A stretch of 34,891 nt of DNA from Paenalicyclobacillus cellulosilyticus (GCF_014647315.1 NZ_BMOY01000032.1:1-34891); one strand, 5' to 3'; counted from the stretch's first letter, positions 24,611 through 33,180 are shown. A program made the numbers and translations. Notes: a model not told the origin generated them from the sequence alone.

Positions 24611-24660
24611 GCACGCGGCTTCCAAGCAGGTCTGAGCACCCGGCTTCCGGACAGGTCTGT
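24611..24660. repeat. Tandem 25-base repeat after the dehydrogenase gene
   Basis: Two adjacent 25-base units, starting gcacgcggcttcc at 24611 and gcacccggcttcc at 24636, share 20 of 25 positions. A partial third copy (gcgagcggcttcc) lies just upstream of them in plus coordinates. They lie 10 bases past the dehydrogenase stop. No hairpin with U-tract is evident. Confidence 0.6.
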
Positions 24661-24669
24661 GCCAAGCGG

Positions 24670-26007
24670 TCAAATCCATCCGCGCCAACGCACCGCTTCC
24701 GCCAAGCGGCGCACGCCGACAATGTAAGCCGCAAGCCGCATGTCACACTTGTAGCGCCGGGCGGTGTCATACACCCTGTGAAAACTCTCGCGCAACAGCG
24801 TACCCAGGCGTTGCTGGACCTCTTCTTCCGTCCAATAAAAGCCCTGATTGTTTTGCACCCACTCCAGATAGGACGCGATCACGCTGCCGAGATGAGCGAC
24901 CACATCGGGTACGACCAAGGCACCTGCAGCCGCCAGCCGCCGCGTCGCCATCGGGGTCAAGGCGGCATGGGCTGCCTCGACCACCACTTGGGCATGCAGG
25001 AGGTGTGCTTGCGCTTCGGTCACCTGGTGGTCGGCGAGCGCGAGGACGAGCACGTCGCACGGTTTGCTGAGCAACTCCGCGTTGGAGATGGTGTTCCGGA
25101 ACCACTTGGTCACCGCGCCGAACGAATCGCGCCGCTCCAACAAGGCATCGACGTCGAGCCCGTCCTCATCGTACAGGGCGCCGTGGGCATCGGAAATCCC
25201 GACGACACGCGCACCGGCATCAGCCAAATATTTGGCGACATGGCTGCCAATCCGCCCGAACCCCTGCACCATCACGCGCACGCCTGACCACGTAAGGTTG
25301 CGCACCTTGGCCGCTTCCTCCAGACACAAGGCCACACCGCGCGCGGTCACACCTTCACGCCCGCGCGTCCCTCCCAAGACCTGCGGTTTGCCGGTGATGA
25401 AGCCCGGCGAGTCGTGTTCACGGATGCGGGAGTATTCATCGAACATCCACGCCATCGCCTGCGCGTGGCTGAATGCGTCCGGAGACGGGATGTCTTTCGT
25501 GGGCCCGACGATTTGGCTGATCGACCGGACGTACGCGCGGCAAAGGCGTTCCAATTCCGCGAACGACAGATCGCGCGGGTCGGCTGCAATCCCTCCCATC
25601 GCGCCGCCGAAAGGCAGATTGGCGATGCCGCAACGGACGCTCATCCACGCGGCCCATGCTGCCACATCGTCTTCCCGCACGTCCGCTTGCAGCCGAATGC
25701 CGCCCATCGTGGGCCCGACCGCATCGTTGTGTTGGGCGCGAAAACCTGTGAACACGCGCACACGGCCGTCGTCCATGCGGACAGGAAAACGGACCGTCAA
25801 GACGCGCAGCGGTGCCTTCAAAAGCTCAAACATCTGCTCGTCGTAACCCAAGACATGGAGCGCTTCCGCAATGACGGCCTGCGTGTTCGCCAATGCAGCA
25901 TGTCCGGGTGCCGCAGCCGCAGACACATCGGCATGCACGCGTGCGCCGGCGGCAGGTTGTTTGCTCTCCTCTCCACCCGGCGCCGGCACAGACTGCGTAT
26001 GTTCCAT
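24670..26007 (-). CDS. Glutamate dehydrogenase homologue lacking the catalytic lysines
   Basis: The 445-residue protein aligns along its length with B. subtilis GudB/RocG, including PTKDIPSPDAFSHAQAMAWM, MVQGFGRIGSHVAKYLADAG and a C-terminus ending RWRGWI. In active enzymes three lysines hold and activate glutamate (K89, K113 and K125 in Clostridium symbiosum numbering). Here they are Met101 (GPTMGGIRL), Arg125 (MSVRCGI) and Met137 (PFGGAMGGI). The spacing of 24 and 12 residues is exactly kept, so the alignment is secure. Asp177 (catalytic Asp165) remains. Other conserved sites also drift: VVEAANGPT is VVEAAHAALT, and the SAGGV motif near the C-terminus is HLGSV. The NAD domain and overall fold look intact and the frame is open, so this is probably a maintained pseudoenzyme, perhaps regulatory. 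The place in the cluster matches gudB. A residue 1-40 extension is Ala-rich. Confidence 0.88.
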   Translation of the reverse strand: MEHTQSVPAPGGEESKQPAAGARVHADVSAAAAPGHAALANTQAVIAEALHVLGYDEQMFELLKAPLRVLTVRFPVRMDDGRVRVFTGFRAQHNDAVGPTMGGIRLQADVREDDVAAWAAWMSVRCGIANLPFGGAMGGIAADPRDLSFAELERLCRAYVRSISQIVGPTKDIPSPDAFSHAQAMAWMFDEYSRIREHDSPGFITGKPQVLGGTRGREGVTARGVALCLEEAAKVRNLTWSGVRVMVQGFGRIGSHVAKYLADAGARVVGISDAHGALYDEDGLDVDALLERRDSFGAVTKWFRNTISNAELLSKPCDVLVLALADHQVTEAQAHLLHAQVVVEAAHAALTPMATRRLAAAGALVVPDVVAHLGSVIASYLEWVQNNQGFYWTEEEVQQRLGTLLRESFHRVYDTARRYKCDMRLAAYIVGVRRLAEAVRWRGWI

Positions 26008-26076
26008 CGAGCCATCACCCTCGCGAAGGTATCCACATGCAGGTCTGTTTCAAGATGCCATGAACAAGCCTTCAAC

Positions 26077-26105
26077 AGTATACATCGCCGCCCAACGACT
26101 TTCAA
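26077..26105 (-). promoter_or_regulatory. Sigma-A promoter of the dehydrogenase homologue
   Basis: -35 TTGAAA (26105-26100) and -10 TATACT (26082-26077) are 17 bases apart on the minus strand, close to consensus. The transcript would have a leader of about 63 bases. It shows the gene is likely expressed. Confidence 0.75.
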
Positions 26106-26153
26106 AAACTACGATTCCACAGAAATGGTGTCATGAAGGAGGACTGTATCATC

Positions 26154-27371
26154 TTGCCATCCCACCGCACGCATCCCCGCCAAACGTGCGCGGCATCCAT
26201 GGTACCCGGTGCCATGTTAGCCTTCGTACCGCTGGTGATGGTCCTTGGCAATTCGGCCATGATCCCCGTGCTGCCCGAGTTACGGCATCACCTCCGCATC
26301 AGTGTCGTTCAGTCCAGCCTGCTCATCACGGTGTTCTCCGTGGCAGCCGGGGTTACCATCCCGGTGGCCGGATATCTCTCCGATTGGATAGGCCGCAAAC
26401 GGATCGTCGTCCCGGGGCTGCTGTTGTTCGGGGCCGGCGGGGCTTGTTCCGGTTTGGCGGCGTGGCTTTGTCCGCATCCGTGGGGTTGGCTGCTGGCTGG
26501 TCGGGTGATCCAGGGTGTGGGGGCCGCAGGGACTGCCCCCATCGCCTTGGCGTGGATCGGCGACATGTATGCAGGTCCTGCGCGCGCGCAAGTCCTTGCC
26601 TGGAACGAGGCCGGCAATGCCATCGGGAAGTGCATCAGCCCTGTCCTGGGCGGACTCGCCATCCTGTTGGCCTGGCATGCCGTCTTCTTTATTTTCCCAG
26701 CGATCGCGCTGTGGGTGGGCGGACTGATCCTGATGGCTGTCCCCGACGCATCAGGCCGCCATGTTGCAGGGCGTGCAGGACGGTTCCGCCAGGTCTTTGA
26801 CGTCATCCGGCGGCATGCCACGCAAATCGCCTTCGTCTCGGTCACAGGCGGCTGCGCGCTGTTCAACCTGTTCGGAGCCCTGTTCATGCTTGCGCACGCG
26901 ATGGCGGCGGGATCACGCTTGCACGGTCTCGTGCGCGGACTCGTGTTGGCCATCCCGCTGCTGGTGTTGAGCGTAAGCGCCCTTGGCACCGGTTGGTTCA
27001 TCCGGACACACCCCCATCGCCTGCGGTGGATGGTCCGCACCGGTTGGTGCATCACCTGCGGATCGCTCGCCACGGACGGATGGTGCGTGCATCACCCCGC
27101 CGTATTTGTGGTATCGGTGAGCGCCGGGGCGCTCGGCACAGGGCTCGTCATGCCCAGCCTCAGCACCATCATCACGTCGCTCGTCGCCAGCGCCCATCGC
27201 GGGGGAGTGACAAGTTTGTACAGCGGGATGCGCTTCATCGGTGCTGCGTTTGGACCGCCTGCGTTCGCAAGTTGGGGGATGCGTGCACCCACCGTCTGCT
27301 TTCTCGCCGCCGCAGGACTCGCCGCAGCATGCGCAGCGGCCTGGTGGATGGCGGGTCGCCCTTCATCATGA
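26154..27371 (+). CDS. Major facilitator superfamily transporter
   Basis: The protein of about 405 residues has roughly 12 hydrophobic segments. Family motif A is GYLSDWIGRKRIV between helices 2 and 3, followed by GRVIQGVGAAGTAPIALAW, as in drug-efflux (DHA-type) carriers. The strong ribosome site aaggagg (26136-26142) points to TTG 26154; an ATG at 26133 lies upstream of that site. The substrate is unknown. It is divergent from the dehydrogenase homologue and followed by the UPF0756 gene, which may be coupled: an ATG at 27368 overlaps the stop. Confidence 0.85.
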   Translation: MPSHRTHPRQTCAASMVPGAMLAFVPLVMVLGNSAMIPVLPELRHHLRISVVQSSLLITVFSVAAGVTIPVAGYLSDWIGRKRIVVPGLLLFGAGGACSGLAAWLCPHPWGWLLAGRVIQGVGAAGTAPIALAWIGDMYAGPARAQVLAWNEAGNAIGKCISPVLGGLAILLAWHAVFFIFPAIALWVGGLILMAVPDASGRHVAGRAGRFRQVFDVIRRHATQIAFVSVTGGCALFNLFGALFMLAHAMAAGSRLHGLVRGLVLAIPLLVLSVSALGTGWFIRTHPHRLRWMVRTGWCITCGSLATDGWCVHHPAVFVVSVSAGALGTGLVMPSLSTIITSLVASAHRGGVTSLYSGMRFIGAAFGPPAFASWGMRAPTVCFLAAAGLAAACAAAWWMAGRPSS

Positions 27372-27433
27372 AGCGGTGCACGTTCGCATACGCATACGGG
27401 AGAAGCTTTTCCCCGAGGGGAGCACTCGCCAAG

Positions 27434-27892
27434 ATGACCGCCGAGATGATCCTCATTTTGCTGCTTGTCGTCGGTGTCATCGGCCGCGTGAACACGCTCG
27501 CGGCTGCTGCCTGCATGCTGTTGGCGGTCCGGCTGCTGCACTTGGGCAGATATTTTCCGCTCATCGAGCGTCGAAGCTTAGAAGTGGGGTTGCTGTGTTT
27601 GATGATTTCCATCCTCGTCCCTGTGGCGGCAGGGGAGGTCGGCACACGGGAACTGACGGCTTCCCTGTTCAGCGTCCCGGGTTGGGTCACGCTGTTCAGC
27701 GCCGTACTGGCCACGATCCTCAATGCGCACGGCCTTTCGTTGCTCCAGAACCATCCATCGCTCTTGATCTGCGTGGTCCTGGGAGCGGTCATCGGGATCG
27801 TCGTGTTTCACGGCATGCCCATCGGGCCGTTGATGGCGACATCCCTCGCGGCGTGCATATTGTGGGTGCTCGATTTGCTGCGGGGACATTGA
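27434..27892 (+). CDS. UPF0756 (DUF441) membrane protein
   Basis: The 152-residue protein has four hydrophobic segments and matches the YtwI/UPF0756 family (RVNTLAAAACMLLAVRLL, CLMISILVPVAAGEVG, VFHGMPIGPLMA). ATG 27434 is chosen from family length, with gaggggag about 11 bases upstream. An ATG at 27368, overlapping the MFS stop, would add 22 atypical residues. The function of the family is unknown. Confidence 0.88.
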   Translation: MTAEMILILLLVVGVIGRVNTLAAAACMLLAVRLLHLGRYFPLIERRSLEVGLLCLMISILVPVAAGEVGTRELTASLFSVPGWVTLFSAVLATILNAHGLSLLQNHPSLLICVVLGAVIGIVVFHGMPIGPLMATSLAACILWVLDLLRGH

Positions 27893-27935
27893 ACCAAAAA
27901 CGGCGAGGGGAACGAGAAGCGGAGGAGACGAAACG

Positions 27936-27975
27936 GTGAGAGAAACAGGGCGGCGAGGAGGGGACGCCGCCCTGT
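27936..27975 (-). terminator. Terminator of mecA
   Basis: ACAGGGCGGCG (27975-27965 on the minus strand) pairs fully with CGCCGCCCTGT (27955-27945), then TTCTCTC. The stem has 11 pairs. It lies between the convergent mecA and UPF0756 genes. Confidence 0.75.
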
Positions 27976-28027
27976 CACGCCTTCACCAAATCCCCGGGAT
28001 GGCGAATCCTGCAAAAGACAAGATGGA

Positions 28028-28615
28028 TCACAACGGAAACTGTGCCGCAATGCGGTCAAACGCCCGGCGGCGCACGATGGCACGCCCGTACTCCTCAAGC
28101 AACGCCGCCGTCACGGCGGAGTATTCGCCGTACTCGTGCAGGACGGACCACACGGCGTCATACACGTCTTCGCGCACACTGTCTTCCTCTATGAACACAT
28201 GGTACTCGCCGTGGTAGTCATACAACGTGGCCTCGATACCGCGTCCGGCGAGCGCATGCGATACACGAACGACATCTTCGAAGTCGGCGAACCGAAAGAC
28301 GAAGGTCGAGAAGTAATCCGATGCGATCTCGGCATCCAACTCATCTTCCTCATCATCTCGTCCGCCTGGCAAACTCGGCACCCGCGTCACGATGACGTAG
28401 ACGCCCTCGGATGGCATCGTGAACGCCTCCACCGCGATGGGGCCCGCGATCTCGAATCCTACCTCGGTGTACGCAGTCTCCATCATGTCCCAGAAAAGCT
28501 CTTGGACCTTTCGCCCGTTTTGCCAGATCTCATCGCGATCGATCCCGCGCTCTTCCAGATCGTCAAAGCTGATGAAGATGCGCACCTTATCTTTGGCGAT
28601 CCGTTCCACCCGCAT
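28028..28615 (-). CDS. mecA: Adaptor protein MecA
   Basis: MecA links substrates to the ClpC-ClpP protease and drives ClpC assembly. In B. subtilis, MecA controls ComK, and the paralogue YpbH lies next to gudB, as this gene does. The start is ATG 28615 (AAGGAGG about 9 bases upstream), giving 195 residues. The N-terminal substrate domain begins MRVERIAKDKVRIFISFDDL with the IWQNG motif. An acidic linker (GGRDDEEDELDAEIA) leads to the C-terminal ClpC-binding domain with FRFADFEDVVRVSHAL. A longer upstream frame is not supported. Confidence 0.94.
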   Translation of the reverse strand: MRVERIAKDKVRIFISFDDLEERGIDRDEIWQNGRKVQELFWDMMETAYTEVGFEIAGPIAVEAFTMPSEGVYVIVTRVPSLPGGRDDEEDELDAEIASDYFSTFVFRFADFEDVVRVSHALAGRGIEATLYDYHGEYHVFIEEDSVREDVYDAVWSVLHEYGEYSAVTAALLEEYGRAIVRRRAFDRIAAQFPL

Positions 28616-28796
28616 CGAGTCTCCCCTCCTTCGGGATCCGAGGATGTGTACTAAATATACACCGGCGCACCGAATTTGGCTATCCAAAACGTTGGCTACG
28701 CTCTCCGGATGTTCTCTCCACGGGGGTGCGGATGGACGACGCGCACATGGCAAAGGATGGCGTGCGGATACCCTGCTTTACTTCGATGCGCGTGGG

Positions 28797-30185
28797 TTAC
28801 AACGCATGAGCCAATTCCGCCATCGCCCGCGCATAGATGACGACACAGCGCAGGTAATCCTGCAACGACCAAGATTCGTCGCGTTGGTGGGCCAAGTCGG
28901 GTTGATGGGGGAACCTGGGGCCAAACGCGACCACGTTTGGAATCGCGCGCGCATACGTGGCACCTCCGATGGCGAGCGGTTCTCCGGGATCTCCCGTCAC
29001 TTCTTGGTACACACGCAAGAGCGTGCTGACCACCGGACTGTCTTTCGGAACGTAGAGGGGCGGCAAATGCTCGATGAGACGCACATGCCACCGGTCGGGA
29101 ACACGCGCCTGACAACGGCTGATCACATCATCCACGGAAGCGCGCACCGGATAACGCACGTCACAACAAAACACGTATTCCCCGCCCTGTAACGCGCCCG
29201 TTCCGAGGTTGACGGTCAACGATCCGCTCACTTCGTCCGCCATGTCGATCCCCAAAGCCTTGCCGGAAGGATCTTGGGCGGCGATAAATCGCCACATCGT
29301 GGCATTGGAAACCGGCTGCAACGACAACAGGAATGCCAGTCTGATGAGCGCGTTGACCCCAGCATCCGGCGTACTGCCGTGTGCAGAGACTCCGCGTACC
29401 GTTGCCCACACCTTTGTCCCGTCGACGTGCATGTCGAGATCGATCTGCTTCTGCTTGGCTTCTTTATACCATCTCTGCTCCCATTCCCGGGCGGCCGTCT
29501 CCGACAAACAGTCCACCTCGACGGTTGCGGCATCGGGGACCATATTCACCCGCTGGCCGCCAGCAAAACGAACGACACGCGGAGACATGGAATCTTCTTC
29601 CGCACGCATGGTCAACTGCAGGGTCGCCACACCTTTTTCCGCATAAATGAGCGGGAATTCTGCATCCGGCGTAAACCCCCCCAGAGGCAGCGGCTGCTTG
29701 GTGAAGTAATGCCGGACGCACGCCCAACCGCTCTCTTCATTTAAACCGAAGATGAGGCGGATCTTTCGCCGTGGCCGCACGCCGAGCTCCCGCAACGCGA
29801 TGAGCGCCCAGAGCGTGCTGAGCGCCGGTCCCTTGTCGTCGATGGCACCGCGGGCGAACACGCGCTCATGATGAATTTCCGCCGCAAACGGGGGATGCGT
29901 CCAGCCTGCCCCCGCGGGCACCACATCCAGGTGAGACAAGACGGCGACATACTCGTCTCCTTCCCCGTACTCGGCGTGTCCGGCATAACCGTCGATGTTT
30001 GCCGTCCGCAAGCCATGGCGCGCCGCCAGGTCCAACACGTAGGCCAGCGCGTTGGCCGGCCCCGGGCCGAACGGTTGACCATCTGCAGGATGGCCTTGTA
30101 CGCTCTCAATCTGCAGCAATTCCACGAGCGTTTGCACCATCTCGTCGCGATGGTTCGCCACAAATGCCTCCAAAGCGTCAAGCAC
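28797..30185 (-). CDS. pepV: Dipeptidase PepV (M20 family)
   Basis: PepV is a two-zinc dipeptidase that splits a broad range of dipeptides in the cytoplasm. The 462-residue protein keeps the metal and catalytic sites: LSHLDVVPAG, RGAIDDKGPALS, FGLNEESGW and PDAEFP, with His in PHQPDLAHQRDE near the C-terminus. The start is GTG 30185 with AAGGGGTG 7 bases upstream. It lies after ccpA on the same strand, with a probable terminator between. Confidence 0.93.
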   Translation of the reverse strand: MLDALEAFVANHRDEMVQTLVELLQIESVQGHPADGQPFGPGPANALAYVLDLAARHGLRTANIDGYAGHAEYGEGDEYVAVLSHLDVVPAGAGWTHPPFAAEIHHERVFARGAIDDKGPALSTLWALIALRELGVRPRRKIRLIFGLNEESGWACVRHYFTKQPLPLGGFTPDAEFPLIYAEKGVATLQLTMRAEEDSMSPRVVRFAGGQRVNMVPDAATVEVDCLSETAAREWEQRWYKEAKQKQIDLDMHVDGTKVWATVRGVSAHGSTPDAGVNALIRLAFLLSLQPVSNATMWRFIAAQDPSGKALGIDMADEVSGSLTVNLGTGALQGGEYVFCCDVRYPVRASVDDVISRCQARVPDRWHVRLIEHLPPLYVPKDSPVVSTLLRVYQEVTGDPGEPLAIGGATYARAIPNVVAFGPRFPHQPDLAHQRDESWSLQDYLRCVVIYARAMAELAHAL

Positions 30186-30244
30186 GCACAGGCACCCCTT
30201 CTCTGCTGGGCCTCACCTTGCGGATGTCCTCGTCCGACGAGGAA

Positions 30245-30268
30245 GATGACACCTCCCCGCAGGCGTCA
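30245..30268 (-). terminator. Probable terminator of ccpA
   Basis: ATGACGCCT (30268-30260) pairs with AGGTGTCAT (30253-30245), with a 6-base loop and CTTCCTC after it. The U-tract is imperfect. Confidence 0.5.
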
Positions 30269-30297
30269 TGTGCGGACACCGAAGGAGGCAGACGGGT

Positions 30298-31278
30298 TCA
30301 GGTGGACTGGCGCTCGACCACGATGTGCTGCAGAATGACGTTATAACTTTCGACAGGCTCATCATGCAGGAGCTTGGTCAAAAGGCGCATGGAGACCGCC
30401 CCGAAATCATACATCGGCTGCGCAATCACGGTCATCTCCGGCCTCACCATGGTCGCGAGCCGCGTGTTATCGAACGCCATGACTTTGACATCCTCCGGGA
30501 CGCGTTTCCCGCAATCCTGGACTGCGTGAATCGAAGCCAAACCGAGCTCATCCGACGCAGCCACAATGCCATCCACGTTGTGATCGGTCAAAAACGTCTT
30601 CAAGATGGGCAAGGCGTGTTCGTAGCGCCCGCTCGCCACCTCCACACGGAAAAACTGGCCCTTGGGCACCACGGACGCCAATCCGGCTCCACGCCGGTCG
30701 CTCAATACGGATACTCCCTTCGGCGTGGTCACATAGGCGATGCGCTGACAACCGCGTTCCAAGAGATACGCCGCAGCATCCTTTCCTGCCCGCCGGTTGT
30801 CGATGTTCACCGAAGGGATGCGGCGCTCAGGATCTTCGGTCGCGCACAATACGACAGGGATCTGTGCCTGTTCAAACGCATCGACGTGCTCCTTCACCAA
30901 ACGATGGGTCATGTAGACGATACCGTCCACTTGCTTTTCCCACATCGTCCCGACCAAGTCGACTTCCCGTTGCAATTGCGCGTCCGAGTTGGTCAGAATG
31001 ATATGATAATCGTACATGGTCGCGATGTCTTCGATGCCGCGGACGACTTCGGCGACAAACGCAGCCGATACGTCAGGGACAATCACGCCGATGGTTCGTG
31101 TCTTTTTGCTGGCAAGACCGCGCGCGACGGCGTTCGGCCGGTAACCCAATTTCGCGATGGCTTCCAGCACACGCTGCTTGGTGTCCTCACGCACCACAGC
31201 CGTGCCGTTGAGTACGCGCGATACTGTCGCCATTGAAACCTTGGCTTCCCGGGCGACATCATAGATGGTCACAGGCAT
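30298..31278 (-). CDS. ccpA: Catabolite control protein CcpA (LacI family)
   Basis: CcpA binds cre sites together with HPr-Ser-P and controls carbon metabolism. The 326-residue protein starts at ATG 31278 (GGGGTGA 5 bases upstream). The N-terminus VTIYDVAREAKVSMATVSRV and GYRPNAVARGLASKKTRTIG is nearly that of B. subtilis CcpA. So are GIEDIATMYDYHIILTNSD and FDNTRLATMVRPEMT. The middle (about 170-200, DRRGAGLASVVPKGQ) is about 8 residues shorter than usual, in the region where GY-x-x-A normally occurs. It has its own promoter (31304-31333). Confidence 0.92.
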   Translation of the reverse strand: MPVTIYDVAREAKVSMATVSRVLNGTAVVREDTKQRVLEAIAKLGYRPNAVARGLASKKTRTIGVIVPDVSAAFVAEVVRGIEDIATMYDYHIILTNSDAQLQREVDLVGTMWEKQVDGIVYMTHRLVKEHVDAFEQAQIPVVLCATEDPERRIPSVNIDNRRAGKDAAAYLLERGCQRIAYVTTPKGVSVLSDRRGAGLASVVPKGQFFRVEVASGRYEHALPILKTFLTDHNVDGIVAASDELGLASIHAVQDCGKRVPEDVKVMAFDNTRLATMVRPEMTVIAQPMYDFGAVSMRLLTKLLHDEPVESYNVILQHIVVERQST

Positions 31279-31303
31279 CTTCGTCACCCCACGCGTTTTT
31301 CTT

Positions 31304-31333
31304 ATCATAACACGTCCGAAAACGCCTGCACAA
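31304..31333 (-). promoter_or_regulatory. Sigma-A promoter of ccpA
   Basis: -35 TTGTGC (31333-31328) and -10 TATGAT (31309-31304) are 18 bases apart on the minus strand, giving a leader of about 20 bases. Confidence 0.65.
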
Positions 31334-31448
31334 ACCAGTTCCCGCCTGCACGGCATGTTCGGGTGCCTGATGCACACGTGGACCGTGACGATGCATCCCG
31401 CCCGCATCGGATGGGTGGTGAAATCATCGAGCCGTGCCCGAGCTACAA

Positions 31449-31497
31449 AATAAATAAAAAAAGGCAAGACCCCTGCCTCGAAGCAGGTTCACTTGCC
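31449..31497 (-). terminator. Terminator of tRNA-Leu
   Basis: GGCAAG (31497-31492) pairs with CTTGCC (31468-31463), enclosing a second hairpin of CCTGC and GCAGG, then TTTTTTTATTTATTTT. It is strong and lies 9 bases after the tRNA. Confidence 0.92.
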
Positions 31498-31505
31498 CCT
31501 TTGAA

Positions 31506-31585
31506 TGCGGGTGAAGGGACTCGAACCCCCACGGTTGCCCGCCAGAACCTAAATCTGGTGCGTCTGCCAATTCCGCCACACCCGC
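31506..31585 (-). tRNA. tRNA-Leu (UAG anticodon)
   Basis: An 80-base tRNA on the minus strand. The acceptor stem is GCGGGTG/CACCCGC with discriminator A. The anticodon arm is CCAGA-TTTAGGT-TCTGG with TAG at positions 34-36. A class II variable arm CGGGCAACCG and the T-loop TTCGAGT are present. The 3' CCA is not encoded, unlike the tRNA-Pro in this window. Confidence 0.96.
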
Positions 31586-31728
31586 ATGAACGCTTGCGTT
31601 CGCGGGGGCGCTTCGCCGGCCGGACGCAACCACCGGGAAGGCCGTTGCAGGATGGTCTCCCGCCAGCCGGTGTTGCCAGGCATCAGCTCACCCCCGCCGC
31701 CCCGGCGCCTCTTGCAACGGCGAAAATT

Positions 31729-31757
31729 AAGATAGCATATCCCGTGTCCGCTGTCCA
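31729..31757 (-). promoter_or_regulatory. Sigma-A promoter upstream of tRNA-Leu
   Basis: -35 TGGACA (31757-31752) and -10 TATCTT (31734-31729) are 17 bases apart on the minus strand. The precursor would carry a GC-rich leader of about 135 bases before the tRNA. Confidence 0.55.
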
Positions 31758-31764
31758 GCGAAAG

Positions 31765-33180
31765 TTACGACTCACCCGGCTCCATCCACAATCCACTCTC
31801 GCGGAGGTAGGGCAGGGGTTGCACGGGGATGCCCGCCATCCGTTCCGGCACATGAAGAAACAGGCGCTGCTTCGCACGCGTCATCGCCACATAAAACAAC
31901 CGCCGTTCCTCCTCGCCCGCATCAGAAAAACGGTCTGCGCCTAACCCGTCGCAACCAGTCAGCCTCCCAGACAGCCTCCGGCGGTTCCGTTCTCCAGCGG
32001 CCGGAAACAAGTAAGGATTCGGGAAGGCACAACCAATCAGGTGTACCTCATCCCATTCCTTTCCTTTCGCGTCGTGAAACGTACGCAACTCTACACCCGT
32101 GCCGGCGAGCCAAGGCCACAGAGCGGCCAGCTGCTTTCTCGTTCGGGCAAGCACGGCCACCTTCTCTCCGAGGATGTCCTGACCCGCAGAGGTCATGCCC
32201 AAGACCCCGCTTTGCTGCAATGGTTTGACCACGCCGGCAGCTTGGGCGTGCTCATCACGCCATCGCAAGCAATGCACCTGGCCTGCGTGGCCAACCCCGG
32301 CGCACACGCGCTTTTCGATCCGCTGACGATTGTGACGGATCAAGCGCTGCGTACACTGGATGATCTCCGTACCCGAACGAAAGTTCACGTCAAGCACATG
32401 GACGGATGCGCATGGCATCGTTTGCGGAAATTGCAACAACCACTCCGGGTTCGCACCCCGAAACCCGTATATCGCCTGGTCGTCGTCGCCGACGACGAAG
32501 ACAGGGATATCGTACATCCGGTGCCACGCCTGGATGATTTGCCACTGCACCGTATTCGTATCCTGAAACTCGTCGACCAACAAGTATCTGAACGGCGGAG
32601 GACCCACCGCACGGTCATGAAGCAAGCCACAATACATCATGAGGATATCGTCATAGTCCCAACGCGCAGCGCGGCGCTTGCTCCGTTCGTAAGCGGCGAC
32701 GACCCGGCGAACCTCTCGCGGCAGCCCGTCCGTACAGAGAGGCCATCGGGACTTCAAACGGCTCAACCAGCCGATCCACCGCACAATGTCTGTCTGAGCA
32801 TGCGGCATGCCGAAGGAACGGAGCACCTGCCGCAGCAGGAGGCCCTGTTCGCGGGCATGGAGCACCACCTGGACACGGCGGCCCGACTGCAGCAATAAGT
32901 GAAAGATCCGGCTGTGAAACGTCCCGATAAACAAAGACAACGCGTCGCGCCCCTGCAAAAGATCCAACTGCCGCAACCGTGTCCCGACATCTTGAGCCGC
33001 TTCGCGGGTAAACGTGATCACGCTCACCTCGCGCGAACGCACAAAGCGGTGTTGAACCACGTGCGCGACGTGGGCCACCAGAGTGGTGGTCTTGCCGCTG
33101 CCCGGTGTGGCAAACACCGCCGTGTTGCCAGGGGGTTGGTGGATCACGCGCCACTGAGCTTCCGTCCACTGCCCGCGCAT
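31765..33180 (-). CDS. Compact UvrD-like superfamily 1A helicase
   Basis: The 471-residue ATP-dependent DNA helicase starts at ATG 33180, with GGGGGTG 5 bases upstream. All core motifs are present: I ATPGSGKTTT (residues 24-33), Ia VITFTREAAQ, II LLVDEFQDTN, III VVGDDDQAIYGFRG, IV LDVNFRS, V TFHDAKGKEWDEVHLIG and VI RLFYVAMTRAK. UvrD and PcrA have about 720 residues, so the 1B/2B insert domains and C-terminal RNA-polymerase-binding region must be much reduced. A role in repair or in clearing protein from DNA is likely by family, but the specific job is unknown. It is divergent from the phosphoesterase gene. Confidence 0.9.
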   Translation of the reverse strand: MRGQWTEAQWRVIHQPPGNTAVFATPGSGKTTTLVAHVAHVVQHRFVRSREVSVITFTREAAQDVGTRLRQLDLLQGRDALSLFIGTFHSRIFHLLLQSGRRVQVVLHAREQGLLLRQVLRSFGMPHAQTDIVRWIGWLSRLKSRWPLCTDGLPREVRRVVAAYERSKRRAARWDYDDILMMYCGLLHDRAVGPPPFRYLLVDEFQDTNTVQWQIIQAWHRMYDIPVFVVGDDDQAIYGFRGANPEWLLQFPQTMPCASVHVLDVNFRSGTEIIQCTQRLIRHNRQRIEKRVCAGVGHAGQVHCLRWRDEHAQAAGVVKPLQQSGVLGMTSAGQDILGEKVAVLARTRKQLAALWPWLAGTGVELRTFHDAKGKEWDEVHLIGCAFPNPYLFPAAGERNRRRLSGRLTGCDGLGADRFSDAGEEERRLFYVAMTRAKQRLFLHVPERMAGIPVQPLPYLRESGLWMEPGES

